Numbered from the stretch's first letter, positions 33,551 through 43,043 are shown. The stretch: 64,000 bases of DNA from Elusimicrobiota bacterium (GCA_016722575.1 JADKIY010000001.1:434001-498000); one strand, 5' to 3'. A program made the numbers and translations. Notes: a model not told the origin generated them from the letters alone.

Positions 33551-34532
33551 ATTTCTTCGTTCCGCGGCCGCTTTGTGGATCGGCCTGACCTTGGCAACGC
33601 CCGCCCCGGCTTTGGCGGAGGCTTCGGCGGCGCCCACGGACACCGCTCTCTGGGACACGCTGTGGTCCCGACTGCGGGCCCTGCCGGCGGACCGCCGACC
33701 CCGGGTGGGATTGGTGTTGTCGGGCGGGGGCGCCCGGGGCCTGGCCCACATCGGCGTCCTCAAGGTGTTGGAACGGGAAAAGGTGCCGCTGGATTTAATC
33801 GTGGGAACCAGCGTTGGGGCCCTGGTCGGCGCCCTCTACGCCTCGGGCCTTCCCGCCGGGCAAATCGAAAATTTGAGCGCCGAATCGGGCTGGTCGCAAT
33901 TGACGGATTTATCGGCCGCGGGGGTGGTTCGCCTTCTGGTGACCGAACGGCTGCTCTCGACCCGGAAAATGGAAGCGTACCTCACCGCCCACATCGGAGA
34001 TAAAAAATTCGCGGATTTGAAAACGGAGTTCGCCTGCGTGGCCGCCGACCTCCGCACCGGGGAGCAGATCGTCCTGCGGGAGGGCTCCGTGGCCCTGGCG
34101 GCCCGGGCCAGCGCGACCATGCCCGGGATTTTCGAGCCCGTTCCTTTCCGCCATCGTTTGCTGGTCGACGGCGGCATCGTGGACAACGTGCCGACGGACG
34201 TGGCCAAGCGGCTCGGGGTTGATATCCTTATTTGCGTTTACACCCCGGCGGATTTCAGCCGGCACACGGTGACCAACGTGTTGGGCACGCTGACCCAGGC
34301 GCTTTACATTCAGGGCCAGGTGATCAGCGAGGAGCGGCTGGGGCTGGCGGATTTCGTCATCCGACCCGACGTCTCGGAAGTGGGCGCCATGGAACTTTGG
34401 CGTTCCCGGGAATGCGTCGAGGCCGGCCAGCGGGCCGCCGAAACCGCCTGGCCGGATTTGCGTCGGCGGATGGTGGAGAAATTTTTTGACCGTTGGCTGG
34501 CGGGCCCCGCCTTGGCCGAGGCGGCGAAATGA
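33540..34532 (+). CDS. Exported patatin-like phospholipase (RssA/NTE type)
   Basis: It has 330 residues, with a TTG start overlapping the tolC-like gene by 11 nt. The signal peptide is LWIGLTLATPAPALA. The patatin domain has GLVLSGGGARGLAHIGVLKVLE (oxyanion), GTSVGAL with nucleophile Ser, and VDGGIVDNVP carrying the catalytic Asp (DGG). It is likely a periplasmic phospholipase or lysophospholipase. Pairing of a patatin with outer-membrane proteins recalls PlpD/FplA systems, but here the channel gene is TolC-like and separate, not a fused beta-barrel. Confidence 0.87.
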   Translation: MTRKFLRSAAALWIGLTLATPAPALAEASAAPTDTALWDTLWSRLRALPADRRPRVGLVLSGGGARGLAHIGVLKVLEREKVPLDLIVGTSVGALVGALYASGLPAGQIENLSAESGWSQLTDLSAAGVVRLLVTERLLSTRKMEAYLTAHIGDKKFADLKTEFACVAADLRTGEQIVLREGSVALAARASATMPGIFEPVPFRHRLLVDGGIVDNVPTDVAKRLGVDILICVYTPADFSRHTVTNVLGTLTQALYIQGQVISEERLGLADFVIRPDVSEVGAMELWRSRECVEAGQRAAETAWPDLRRRMVEKFFDRWLAGPALAEAAK

Positions 34533-35494
34533 AGCGCCTCGTCTTGCTCTTGTTGGCCCTCAGCGCCGCGGCCCTTCGGGCCGAGGACTTGACGCGCAAG
34601 GAACGGGAGGACATGGCCGGGCGGGCCGTGGAATTGTTTCAAGCGGCCCAGCCCGCGGCGGCCCGGGAACTTTGGGAACGCCTGTTGGCGAGCGGGGCCA
34701 CGAGCGGGGAGAACCGCCGCTGGCGACCCTGGGTGGGGCGCGCTTTTGAAGCCGAAGGGAATTTTCAGAAGGCGTTGACGGCGTATCAGGACGCCTACGA
34801 CCGGGATCCGAAGAACGTGGACCGGTTGGTGGATCTGGCGCGGGTGTACAACACGGTGGAATTGAAAGAGCGGGCCCTGGAACTCTACGAGAGGGCCCTC
34901 AAGGCCGACCGCTCTCGGACCGACGTGGTCCTGGCCTTGGGCCAATTGCATTTCAACGCCGGGCGACTGGTGGAGGCCCGGCGCTACGCCGACGACGCTT
35001 TGCGGCGGGATTCCCGGGACGCCGGGGCTCGAATGTTGTTGGCCCAAATCGAGGAATCCCAGGGGGATTTGGAGGGCGCGGCCCGCCGCCGTGAGGGCCT
35101 TTTGGCCGAGCATCCATCGGGGCCCGAGGCGGTCGCGGTGGGCCGATTGTGGGCCCGCACCGGGGAGTTGGAGTTGGCCCAGGCGGCCTTTCGACGCGCC
35201 GCCGATTTGGGCGTGGCGACTTCCGATTTGCTTTTTGAGCGCGGAGCGGTGGCCTGGCGCCGGGGCGACGCCTCGGGGGCCGAAGATTGGCTGGGCCAGA
35301 CCCTGGCGAAAGACCCGGGGTGCGCCCCGGCGGTGTTGCTGTTGAGCGTTGTGGATTGGGAACGGGGGCGCGGAAGCCGGGCCCTGGCGCGCCTCCGGGG
35401 ATTGACGCTGGCGGAAGACAGCCCCTGGATTTCGTTGCGCGATCGATTGATCACGGCTCTGACCTACGGGTCGACGCCGGGAGAGAAGAAATGA
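34529..35494 (+). CDS. Exported TPR-repeat protein
   Basis: It has 321 residues with a signal peptide (RLVLLLLALSAAALRAED). At least six 34-residue tetratricopeptide-like repeats follow, for example AFEAEGNFQKALTAYQDAYD, YNTVELKERALELYERALK and LHFNAGRLVEARRYADDALR. TPR solenoids mediate protein-protein contact; a scaffold role for the adjacent patatin and channel proteins is an inference. ATGA overlaps on both sides tie it to the patatin gene upstream and lysA downstream. Confidence 0.8.
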   Translation: MKRLVLLLLALSAAALRAEDLTRKEREDMAGRAVELFQAAQPAAARELWERLLASGATSGENRRWRPWVGRAFEAEGNFQKALTAYQDAYDRDPKNVDRLVDLARVYNTVELKERALELYERALKADRSRTDVVLALGQLHFNAGRLVEARRYADDALRRDSRDAGARMLLAQIEESQGDLEGAARRREGLLAEHPSGPEAVAVGRLWARTGELELAQAAFRRAADLGVATSDLLFERGAVAWRRGDASGAEDWLGQTLAKDPGCAPAVLLLSVVDWERGRGSRALARLRGLTLAEDSPWISLRDRLITALTYGSTPGEKK

Positions 35495-36756
35495 CCTTCA
35501 ACGCTTACGACACGTTTTGTTACCGGGGTTCGGACCTCTGGGTCGAGGGCGTCAAAGCCAAGGATTTGGCGGCGCGTCTGGGCACCCCGTTGTACGTCTA
35601 TTCCGCCGCCAAGATTCAGTCGCAATTCGAACGATTCGACCGGGCTTTCGCGGCCTTTCCCCACACGATTTGCTACGCCATGAAGGCCAACAGCAACCTG
35701 GGCGTCTTGAGCCACCTGGCCCGACTGGGCGCGGGCGCGGACATCGTCTCCGGGGGGGAACTGTTCCGGGCGCTCAAGGCCGGCGTGCCCGCCGCGCGCA
35801 TCGTTTTTTCCGGCGTGGGGAAAACCGAGGACGAGATGGCCGCGGCCCTCAAAGCCGGGATTCTCATGTTCAACATCGAATCCGCCGAGGAGATGGACGC
35901 CCTGGAGCGGGTGGCCAAGCGAACGCGGAAGGCGGCCCCGGTGTCCATTCGGGTCAACCCCAACGTGGTTGTGGACACCCATCACCACATCACGACCGGG
36001 AAGGCTGAAAATAAATTCGGCGTCTCGGCGGCGGACGCGGAGGCGCTGTATCACAAGGCCGCCCGGTCGCCCTGGCTCCGGGTCACGGGAATTCAGGCCC
36101 ACATCGGCTCCCAATTGCTGGACGTTCGACCCTACGGCGAAACCTTGGACAAGCTCCTGGTCCTGGTGGACCGCCTGGAAAAAGCGGGAATTTTTTTCCA
36201 CGTGTTGGACATCGGCGGCGGCCTGGGCGTGGTCTACAAAAACGAGCGGTCGCCGGATCCGGCGGATTTGGCGGCGCTTCTCCTGCCGAAACTCGCGGGC
36301 CGGAACCTCCGGCTCTTTTTCGAGCCCGGCCGCTTTCTGGTGGCCGAATCGGGGTGCCTGCTGACCCGGGTGCTGTACCGCAAGGAACCCGGGCACAAAA
36401 ATTTCGTGATTGTGGACGCCGCCATGAACGACCTGGCCCGGCCCGCGCTCTACGACGCGCACCATCCCATTTGGCCCGTGCGCAAATCCGCGGCCCGGGA
36501 TTACGTGGCCGACGTGGTGGGGCCCATCTGCGAATCCGGGGATTATCTGGCCAAGGCCCGCCACCTGCCCCGGCCGAAAACCGGGGACCTCTGGGCGGTC
36601 ATGGCCGCGGGGGCCTACGGATTCTCCATGAGCTCCCAATACAACACCCGCCCCCGGGCCGCCGAGGTGTTGGTGTCCGGCAAAAAATGGTGGGTGGTCC
36701 GGGAACGGGAAACGCTGAGGGACTTGGTCCGAGGGGAAAAGATCCCCCGGGCTTGA
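35491..36756 (+). CDS. lysA: Diaminopimelate decarboxylase
   Basis: This PLP enzyme of the alanine-racemase fold decarboxylates meso-diaminopimelate to lysine. It has 421 residues. CYAMKANSN carries the PLP lysine near 65. HIGSQLLDV, DIGGGLGV, EPGRFLVAESG and GAYGFSMSSQYNTRPRAAEV are signatures. The start overlaps the TPR gene stop (ATGA). Although far from argH in function, it is the last gene of the argG-argH-tolC-patatin-TPR-lysA run. The other lysine genes follow after a repeat-rich spacer. Confidence 0.95.
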   Translation: MTFNAYDTFCYRGSDLWVEGVKAKDLAARLGTPLYVYSAAKIQSQFERFDRAFAAFPHTICYAMKANSNLGVLSHLARLGAGADIVSGGELFRALKAGVPAARIVFSGVGKTEDEMAAALKAGILMFNIESAEEMDALERVAKRTRKAAPVSIRVNPNVVVDTHHHITTGKAENKFGVSAADAEALYHKAARSPWLRVTGIQAHIGSQLLDVRPYGETLDKLLVLVDRLEKAGIFFHVLDIGGGLGVVYKNERSPDPADLAALLLPKLAGRNLRLFFEPGRFLVAESGCLLTRVLYRKEPGHKNFVIVDAAMNDLARPALYDAHHPIWPVRKSAARDYVADVVGPICESGDYLAKARHLPRPKTGDLWAVMAAGAYGFSMSSQYNTRPRAAEVLVSGKKWWVVRERETLRDLVRGEKIPRA

Positions 36757-36806
36757 AGTCGCTTTTGTTTGCATTGTTTGGGGCCCCCTTGGCGGTTCGA
36801 GCACGT

Positions 36807-36894
36807 TTTTTTGATGGCCGCGGCGCGGCCCGCCTTGTTTGAAGGCCCCGATGGGATTTTGAGGGGCCTGAGTTAAGGGCCGCCCATCAAAAAA
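36807..36894. repeat. Palindromic intergenic repeat I downstream of lysA
   Basis: Arms TTTTTTGATGG (36807-36817) and CCATCAAAAAA (36884-36894) are perfect complements. They enclose a second stem, AGGCCCC/GGGGCCT (36843-36849 and 36863-36869). It could terminate lysA transcription or be a REP-type element. Confidence 0.55.
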
Positions 36895-36929
36895 GCGCGC
36901 GCAGGCCAGCGGGGGTGTCGTTTTCTCTT

Positions 36930-36967
36930 GGTTCCTTCTCTTTTGGACAAGCAAAAGAGAAGGAACC
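36930..36967. repeat. Perfect 16-bp hairpin repeat before dapF
   Basis: The arms at 36930-36945 and 36952-36967 are exact 16-bp complements (GGTTCCTTCTCTTTTG) with the 6-nt loop GACAAG. The stem is long and purine/pyrimidine-segregated, unlike the surrounding sequence. No T tract follows, so an RNA-stability or dispersed-repeat role is more likely than termination. Confidence 0.65.
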
Positions 36968-36971
36968 CGGT

Positions 36972-36990
36972 CCAGGGGTGGAACCCCTGG
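36972..36990. repeat. Second hairpin next to dapF
   Basis: CCAGGGGT (36972-36979) and ACCCCTGG (36983-36990) form a perfect 8-bp stem with a 3-nt loop. It starts 4 nt after the preceding 16-bp hairpin and ends 15 nt before the dapF ATG, close enough to influence ribosome access. Confidence 0.6.
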
Positions 36991-37005
36991 GAATTTCGAG
37001 GGATT

Positions 37006-37834
37006 ATGAAAAAAATATCTTTCACCAAGATGCACGGCACGGGGAACGACTTCGTCCTCCTGGACGCCCTGCGCCGACCGATCCGCGTGACGGAGGCCCT
37101 GGCGCGCCGTCTCTGCGACCGCCGGTTCGGCGTGGGGGCCGATCAGGTTTTGGTTTTGGAAAAATCCAAGAAGGCCGACTTCGCCATGCGTATTTTTAAC
37201 GCCGACGGCTCCCAGGTGGAAATGTGCGGCAACGGCATCCGCTGCCTGGCGCGTTACGCGCACGAGCGGGGGCACACGGCCAAAAAAGAATTTACCGTGG
37301 ACACCCTGGCCGGCGTCAAACGGCCCCGCCTTTTGGACGGGCGGGTGCGCGTGGACATGGGCGAACCTATTTTGGACGCGGCGAAAATCCCGACCCGCGC
37401 CGCCGGGCGGGTGCTGGAGCGGCCCTTCGCCATTCCGGGGACGAAAACGACGCTCCGCTTGACGGCGGTGTCCATGGGAAACCCCCACGCGGTTTTCTTC
37501 GTGCCGGACGTGGACAAAATCCCCTTGGAAACCTGGGGGCCGGCCATCGAAAACAATAAATTTTTTCCCCGGCGGACCAACGTGGAGTTCGTGCAGGTCA
37601 CGGACCCCGGCCACGCCCGGGTTCGGGTGTGGGAACGGGGCGCGGGGAGCGACGCTGGCCTGCGGCACGGGCGCCTGCGGAGTGGCCGTGGCGGGGGTTC
37701 TCACGGGCCGCCTCCATCGGAAAGTCCGTCTGTCCCTCCCCGGCGGCGATTTGGGCATCGAGTGGGCGGCCGACAACCACGTCTTTTTGTCGGGCCCCGC
37801 GGCTTTTGTTTACGACGGCGTCTTGGCCGTCTAA
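37006..37834 (+). CDS. dapF: Diaminopimelate epimerase (frameshifted in this sequence)
   Basis: It interconverts L,L- and meso-diaminopimelate for lysine and peptidoglycan. FTKMHGTGNDFVLLD, the first active-site Cys in QVEMCGNGIRCLARY, and GNPHAVFFV are in the first frame. The second active-site Cys motif (TLACGTGACGVAVAG) and the C-terminus ending YDGVLAV are in the next frame. The switch is at about 37645-37652 and one extra base explains it. Repaired length is about 275 residues, normal. Because dapF is needed in the DapL pathway and the frame resumes perfectly, a sequence error is likely. The gene directly precedes the abnormal G-tract region. Confidence 0.88.
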
Positions 37835-37839
37835 TTTTA

Positions 37840-38342
<503 letters not shown>

Positions 38343-38354
38343 AGGAGCAATTAA

Positions 38355-39257
38355 ATGTTCGAAGGATCCTGCGTTGCGTTGGTGACCCCGTTCAAGGACG
38401 GTCTCGTCGACGACAAGAAGTTGGCCGAACTGGTCGAATTTCAAATCGCCGGCGGCACGGCCGCCATCGTCCCCTGCGGCACGACCGGGGAATCGGCGAC
38501 CCTCTCCCACAAGGAACACAACGAAGTCGTGGAAAAAGTAATTTCCTTCGCGCGGAAGCGCGTGAAGGTGATCGCGGGCACCGGGTCCAACTCCACCCGG
38601 GAAGCCATCGAGCTCACCCGGCACGCCCAAGAGGCCGGGGCCGACGGCGCCTTGCTGATCACGCCCTATTACAACCGGCCCACCCAGCGGGGGCTGGTGG
38701 AGCACTTCCGCGCCATCGCGCGGGCCGTGGACCTGCCCCTGGTGCTTTACAACGTGCCAAGCCGCACCGGCGTCAACATGCTGCCGCCCGCGATCATCGA
38801 ATTGGCCCGGTCCGAGAAAAACATCGTCGGGGTGAAGGAAGCTTCGGGCAGCGTGGATCAAACGACCGAAATCATCGAAGCCCTTCCCGAAACCTTTTCG
38901 GTGCTTTCCGGCGACGATTCCCTGACGCTCCCCCTGATGGCCGTGGGCGCCCGGGGCGTCATTTCGGTCTTGGCCAATTTGGTTCCCAAGGACGTCGCCG
39001 CCCTCTGCGCCGCCTGGAAAAAGGGCGACGCCGCCGAAGCCCGCCGTCTGCACCTTAAAATGTATCCCCTGGCCCGGGCCATGTTCACCGAGACCAACCC
39101 CATCCCGGTCAAAACGGCCATGGGGTGGCTGGAACTTTGCTCGGCGGAGATGCGCCTGCCGCTCGTGGCCATGGAAAAGGCCAACGCCGAAAAAGTCGAG
39201 GCCGCCCTTCGGGCTTACGGGTTGATCGGCCCCCGACGGCAACACGCCGCCTGCTGA
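38355..39257 (+). CDS. dapA: 4-hydroxy-tetrahydrodipicolinate synthase
   Basis: It condenses pyruvate with aspartate semialdehyde. It has 300 residues. VALVTPFKDG, PCGTTGESATL, ITPYYNRPTQ, YNVPSRTG (catalytic Tyr) and the Schiff-base Lys near 161 in GVKEASG are all present. Translation starts at an ATG with AGGAG 8 nt before it, directly after the G-tract region; any promoter in that region cannot be judged. dapB follows after 11 nt. Confidence 0.95.
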   Translation: MFEGSCVALVTPFKDGLVDDKKLAELVEFQIAGGTAAIVPCGTTGESATLSHKEHNEVVEKVISFARKRVKVIAGTGSNSTREAIELTRHAQEAGADGALLITPYYNRPTQRGLVEHFRAIARAVDLPLVLYNVPSRTGVNMLPPAIIELARSEKNIVGVKEASGSVDQTTEIIEALPETFSVLSGDDSLTLPLMAVGARGVISVLANLVPKDVAALCAAWKKGDAAEARRLHLKMYPLARAMFTETNPIPVKTAMGWLELCSAEMRLPLVAMEKANAEKVEAALRAYGLIGPRRQHAAC

Positions 39258-39268
39258 AGGAGGGATTC

Positions 39269-40048
39269 ATGAAAACATTGTCCATCGGAATTTTGGGCGC
39301 CGGCGGGCGCATGGGCCAGGCCATCGCGGCCCTGGCCGCGGAGGACGCGGGCCTTTCCATCGGCGGCCTGCTGGAGGCCCACGACAGCCCGAACCTCGGA
39401 AAATCCTTTCACGGGGTCACCGTGACCGACCGCCTGCAGGACGTGCTGGGCAAAGCCCAGGTGTTCATTGATTTCACCTCGCCCCCGGCGGCCCTGGGCC
39501 ACGCGGCGGCCATCGCCGCGGCGGGCAAGCCCTTGGTGATCGGCACCACCGGCATCGACGGCGCCAAGCGGGAGGAGCTCGCCCGGACGGTCAAAAACAT
39601 TCCCGTGGTGCTCTCGCCCAACATGAGCCTCTCGGCCAACGTGCTTTTTGACATGGTGGAGACCCTGGCCCGGGCGCTCCCCGGCTACGACGCGGAAATT
39701 TTTGAAATCCACCACAACAAAAAGAAAGACGCTCCCTCCGGCACGGCCAAGCGCCTGGCCGAGAGCGTGAAAAAAGGCCGCGCGGCGGGAGAGTTCGTTT
39801 TCGGCCGATCCGGCCTGGTGGGCGAACGGACGCCCCACGAGATCGGCGTCCACGCCCTGCGGGGCGGCGACGTGGTGGGGGACCACACGGTGTTTTTCAT
39901 CGGGAACGGCGAGCGGATCGAACTGGCCCACCGGGTCACGTCCCGAAACGCTTTCGCGGCGGGAGCCCTGGTGGCGGCCAAGTGGGTCGCCCGGCAACCC
40001 GCCGGCCTCTACGACATGCGGGACGTGTTGGGGCTTAAGAAAAACTGA
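39269..40048 (+). CDS. dapB: 4-hydroxy-tetrahydrodipicolinate reductase
   Basis: It reduces the DapA product to tetrahydrodipicolinate with NAD(P)H. It has 259 residues. GILGAGGRMGQAIA is the dinucleotide-binding motif. FTSPPAAL, GTTGID, SPNMSLSANV and the substrate-binding EIHHNKKKDAPSGTA are family signatures. GAAGGAGG precedes the ATG. The frame is open upstream inside dapA, but MKTLSIGILGAGG is the natural start. Confidence 0.95.
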   Translation: MKTLSIGILGAGGRMGQAIAALAAEDAGLSIGGLLEAHDSPNLGKSFHGVTVTDRLQDVLGKAQVFIDFTSPPAALGHAAAIAAAGKPLVIGTTGIDGAKREELARTVKNIPVVLSPNMSLSANVLFDMVETLARALPGYDAEIFEIHHNKKKDAPSGTAKRLAESVKKGRAAGEFVFGRSGLVGERTPHEIGVHALRGGDVVGDHTVFFIGNGERIELAHRVTSRNAFAAGALVAAKWVARQPAGLYDMRDVLGLKKN

Positions 40049-40049
40049 C

Positions 40050-40808
40050 GTGACCGAACGCCTGGGTCGTTTCGAAGTCGGAGGGGCAGTGCGTTGGGGC
40101 CGCCTGTCCGGTCGCTGGGTGGAAGAGATTTTGCCCGACCCCTTCGGCCCCCTCGAAGCCACGGGCCTCCGTTGGCCCTTGACCGACGTCCGACTTTTGG
40201 CGCCCTGCGCGCCCTCCAAAATCGTGGCCGTCGGCGTGAACTACGCCGACCACGCCAAGGAATTCGGAAAAGCGACGCCCCCGGAGCCGTTGATTTTTTT
40301 GAAGCCCCCGAGCGCGGTCATCGCGCCCGGCGAAACGATCCGTCGTCCCCCGCGTTCCAAGCAAGTGGACTACGAGGGGGAAATCGCCGTGGTGATCGGC
40401 CGCCGGGCCCGGTCGGTCCCCAAAGCCCGGGCCCTGGATTACGTGTTGGGATACACTTTAATGAACGACGTGACCGCCCGGGACTTGCAGCGCCTGGACG
40501 GCCAATGGTCCCGGGCCAAGGGTTTCGACACCTTCGCGCCCCTGGGCCCCTGGATCGCCACGGGCCTTCGGCCGGGACGGCTGAAGATCGAAACCTTCGT
40601 CAACGGTCGTCGCCGGCAGTCGTCCTCCACGGCCCAACTGATTTTCGACGTGCCGACGCTGGTGTCCCACATCAGCGGCGTGATGACGCTGGAACCCGGC
40701 GACGTGATCTCCACCGGAACGCCCTCCGGCGTCGGTCCCCTGCGACGGGGGGACCGGGTGGAAATTCGTTGCCCGCAAATCGGTCGATTGATCAACAAGG
40801 TGGCGTAA
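40050..40808 (+). CDS. Fumarylacetoacetate hydrolase (FAH)-family protein
   Basis: It has 252 residues. The GTG start lies 1 nt after the dapB stop. The FAH fold has the metal ligands of the family in DYEGEIAVVIG and NDVTARDLQ, and also PSKIVAVGVNYADHAKE, FDTFAPLGPWIAT and STGTPSGVG. Members include oxaloacetate decarboxylases, acylpyruvases and 2-oxo-hept-3-ene-dioate hydratases. Its place within lysine genes that use pyruvate and oxaloacetate-derived aspartate fits acylpyruvase or oxaloacetate decarboxylase activity, but the substrate is not determined by sequence. Confidence 0.85.
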   Translation: MTERLGRFEVGGAVRWGRLSGRWVEEILPDPFGPLEATGLRWPLTDVRLLAPCAPSKIVAVGVNYADHAKEFGKATPPEPLIFLKPPSAVIAPGETIRRPPRSKQVDYEGEIAVVIGRRARSVPKARALDYVLGYTLMNDVTARDLQRLDGQWSRAKGFDTFAPLGPWIATGLRPGRLKIETFVNGRRRQSSSTAQLIFDVPTLVSHISGVMTLEPGDVISTGTPSGVGPLRRGDRVEIRCPQIGRLINKVA

Positions 40809-41210
40809 ATGACCCTTAAAAAAGTTTGGACCGCTCTCACGCACCTCCTGGACGAGGAAGACCCCGCCAAGGAATTGATCTACGACCCCGTGGACGTGGG
40901 GGCCGTGATCGTGGGGACCCTCGCGGGCGTTGGGATCCTTTACTGGTTATTGTGGTCCCTGCTGGTCTGCGAGGGGGGGCTCTTTGGGAAAGTGGTTCCC
41001 TTTCTCCAGGTGGTGTTCACGGGCAAAACCCTCCAGGATTTCGGCTACGAAGGGTATCCCTTCGAACTCGGCCTGTTCGAGGGCTGGGTGGTCAATTCCG
41101 TCGCCTTTGTTTTGGCCGTGGCGCTGCTTTACGGCGTTTGGTGGGTCTTGTACGCCCCGAAAAATCGACCCGGCGCCTCCCGGAAGTCCCGGGAACGTCC
41201 CCATGGCTGA
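40809..41210 (+). CDS. Small membrane protein of unknown function
   Basis: It has 133 residues and starts directly after the FAH gene stop. It has a charged N-terminus, a hydrophobic helix near 30-52 (VGAVIVGTLAGVGILYWLLW), a probable re-entrant or second segment, and a third helix near 92-115 (VNSVAFVLAVALLYGVWWVLY). The tail is basic. No family is recognised. It overlaps the downstream TMEM175-like gene by 8 nt, so the two membrane proteins may be produced together. Confidence 0.62.
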   Translation: MTLKKVWTALTHLLDEEDPAKELIYDPVDVGAVIVGTLAGVGILYWLLWSLLVCEGGLFGKVVPFLQVVFTGKTLQDFGYEGYPFELGLFEGWVVNSVAFVLAVALLYGVWWVLYAPKNRPGASRKSRERPHG

Positions 41211-41841
41211 GCCGACGACCGGCCCCGTGGGCCGCGGTCGCCTCGAGGCTTTTTCCGACGGCGTTTTTTCCATCGTCATCACCCTGCTCGTGTTGGATCT
41301 GCGTCTGCCGGAAGGCGACGTGGACTCGGCGGGGTACCTGGCGTGGAGGATCCTGGCCCTGTGGCCCCAGGTTTTCGGTTACGTTCTCAGTTTCCTCATC
41401 GTCGGCATTTTTTGGGTGGCCCACCCTTTCATCTTCCACCACATTCGCCGGGTGGATCGGCCCCTGCTCTGGATGAATATTTTCTTCCTCATGGCCCTGG
41501 CCTTTCTCCCGTTTCCGACAACGCTCATCAGCCGCCATTGGGATCTGGCGCCTTCGGTTTGGGCTTACGGGGGCACTTTGTGCGCGGCGAATTTATTGTT
41601 GAACGTCATGTGGCGTTACGCCACCCGGGGCGGGCGGCTGGTGGACCCGGGGCTTTCCCCCGAGCTGGTTCGCGACGTCAATCGGCGGTCCCTTCGGGCG
41701 GTGTGGGTCTACGTCGCCGCCATGGTCGTCGCGGCTTGGAGCCCCCCGGCGGGCCTCGCGATTTTCTTGATCGTTCATATCCTCTACATTTTGCCGGTCG
41801 CCCTGGACCGGCATTGGACCCCGAAGGAGAACAACCCATGA
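41203..41841 (+). CDS. TMEM175-like potassium channel family (DUF1211) protein
   Basis: It has 212 residues and about six membrane helices. The first helix carries RLEAFSDGVFSIVITLLVLDL, the FSDGV...TLLVL signature of the TMEM175/DUF1211 family, whose characterised members are K+ channels assembled as tetramers. The ATG at 41203 lies within the last codons of the preceding gene, and its own stop overlaps the dapL start. Ion selectivity cannot be judged from sequence alone. Confidence 0.82.
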   Translation: MAEPTTGPVGRGRLEAFSDGVFSIVITLLVLDLRLPEGDVDSAGYLAWRILALWPQVFGYVLSFLIVGIFWVAHPFIFHHIRRVDRPLLWMNIFFLMALAFLPFPTTLISRHWDLAPSVWAYGGTLCAANLLLNVMWRYATRGGRLVDPGLSPELVRDVNRRSLRAVWVYVAAMVVAAWSPPAGLAIFLIVHILYILPVALDRHWTPKENNP

Positions 41842-43001
41842 GCTTCGCCGCTTCCGATCGTTTGGGCCAACTGCCCCCCTATTTGTTCGCCGCCATCGAC
41901 GCCAAGAAAAAGGCCGCCCAGGAAAAAGGCGCCGACATCATCTCCCTGGGCGTGGGCGACCCGGACTTGCCCACCCCGGCGCACATCATCGAAGCGGGGA
42001 AACGCGGGTTGGAAAACCCCGCCAACCACCAGTATCCTTTCGGCGCGGGCCTGATGAGTTTCCGTCGGGCCGTGGCGGACTGGTACCGTAAGCGGTTCCA
42101 GGTCGAGCTGAATCCCGAAACGGAAATTCATTCCCTGATCGGATCCAAAGACGGGCTCACCCATCTGCCCCTGGCGTTCCTGAACCCGGGGGACCCGGCG
42201 CTCATTCCCGAGCCCGCCTATCCGGCCTACAACGCGGCCGTGCTCCTGGCCGGCGGGCGACCCCACTTCGTGCCCCTCCTGGAAAAAAACAAATTCCTGC
42301 CGGACTTCGGGGCCGTGCCCAAAGACGTCCTGCGCAAAGCCAAGCTTCTCTTTATCAACTACCCGAGCAATCCTCTTTCCGTCACCGCGCCCCGGTCCTT
42401 CTACGAGTCCGTCGTGGCCCTGGCCCGGGAATACGGGTTCCTGGTCGTCCACGACGCCGCCTATTCGGAAATGTACTACGAAACGCCGCCCATGTCCTTT
42501 TTGGAAGTCCCGGGGGCCAAGGACGTCGGCATCGAATTCCACTCCTGCTCCAAAACCTACAACATGACGGGATGGCGCATCGGCTGGGTTTGCGGCAACG
42601 CCGGCGCGGTCAAAATTCTCGGGCGGCTCAAGGACAACTACGATTCCGGCGTTTTTCAAGCGGTGCAGGACGCGGGCGTGGCCGCCCTCACCGGTCCCCA
42701 GGACGGCGTGGCGTCCATGCGGGCGATGTACAAGGAACGGCGGGATTTCTTCGTGCCGGGCCTTCAAAAACTGGGGTGGGACGTGTTCCTCCCCCCGGCC
42801 ACCTTTTACGTCTGGGCCAAAGTGCCCAAGGGCCAGACCTCGGCCCGCACCGCCGAACGGTTGCTCGAGGAAGCCCACCTCGTTTGCACCCCCGGGAACG
42901 GTTTCGGCCCCTCGGGGGAGGGTTACGTGCGTTTCGCCCTGACGGTGCCCCTGCCGCGTCTCCAGGAAGCCCTGGCCCGGGTGGCCAAGGTGAAATGGTA
43001 A
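41838..43001 (+). CDS. dapL: LL-diaminopimelate aminotransferase (DapL-type)
   Basis: This class I PLP aminotransferase converts tetrahydrodipicolinate directly to L,L-diaminopimelate, bypassing acylated intermediates. It has 387 residues. DIISLGVGDPDLPTPAHII, NHQYPFGAGLMSFRRAV, NYPSNPLSVTA and SCSKTYNMTGWRIGW with the PLP Lys near 239 are visible. It could be a general aspartate-type aminotransferase, but the location with dapF, dapA, dapB and lysA and the absence of dapD/C/E support DapL. ATGA overlap with the TMEM175-like gene. Confidence 0.85.
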   Translation: MSFAASDRLGQLPPYLFAAIDAKKKAAQEKGADIISLGVGDPDLPTPAHIIEAGKRGLENPANHQYPFGAGLMSFRRAVADWYRKRFQVELNPETEIHSLIGSKDGLTHLPLAFLNPGDPALIPEPAYPAYNAAVLLAGGRPHFVPLLEKNKFLPDFGAVPKDVLRKAKLLFINYPSNPLSVTAPRSFYESVVALAREYGFLVVHDAAYSEMYYETPPMSFLEVPGAKDVGIEFHSCSKTYNMTGWRIGWVCGNAGAVKILGRLKDNYDSGVFQAVQDAGVAALTGPQDGVASMRAMYKERRDFFVPGLQKLGWDVFLPPATFYVWAKVPKGQTSARTAERLLEEAHLVCTPGNGFGPSGEGYVRFALTVPLPRLQEALARVAKVKW

Positions 43002-43043
43002 AGCCGGCGTTTTCCTTTCCGAACCGCTGATCCCATAAATTCC

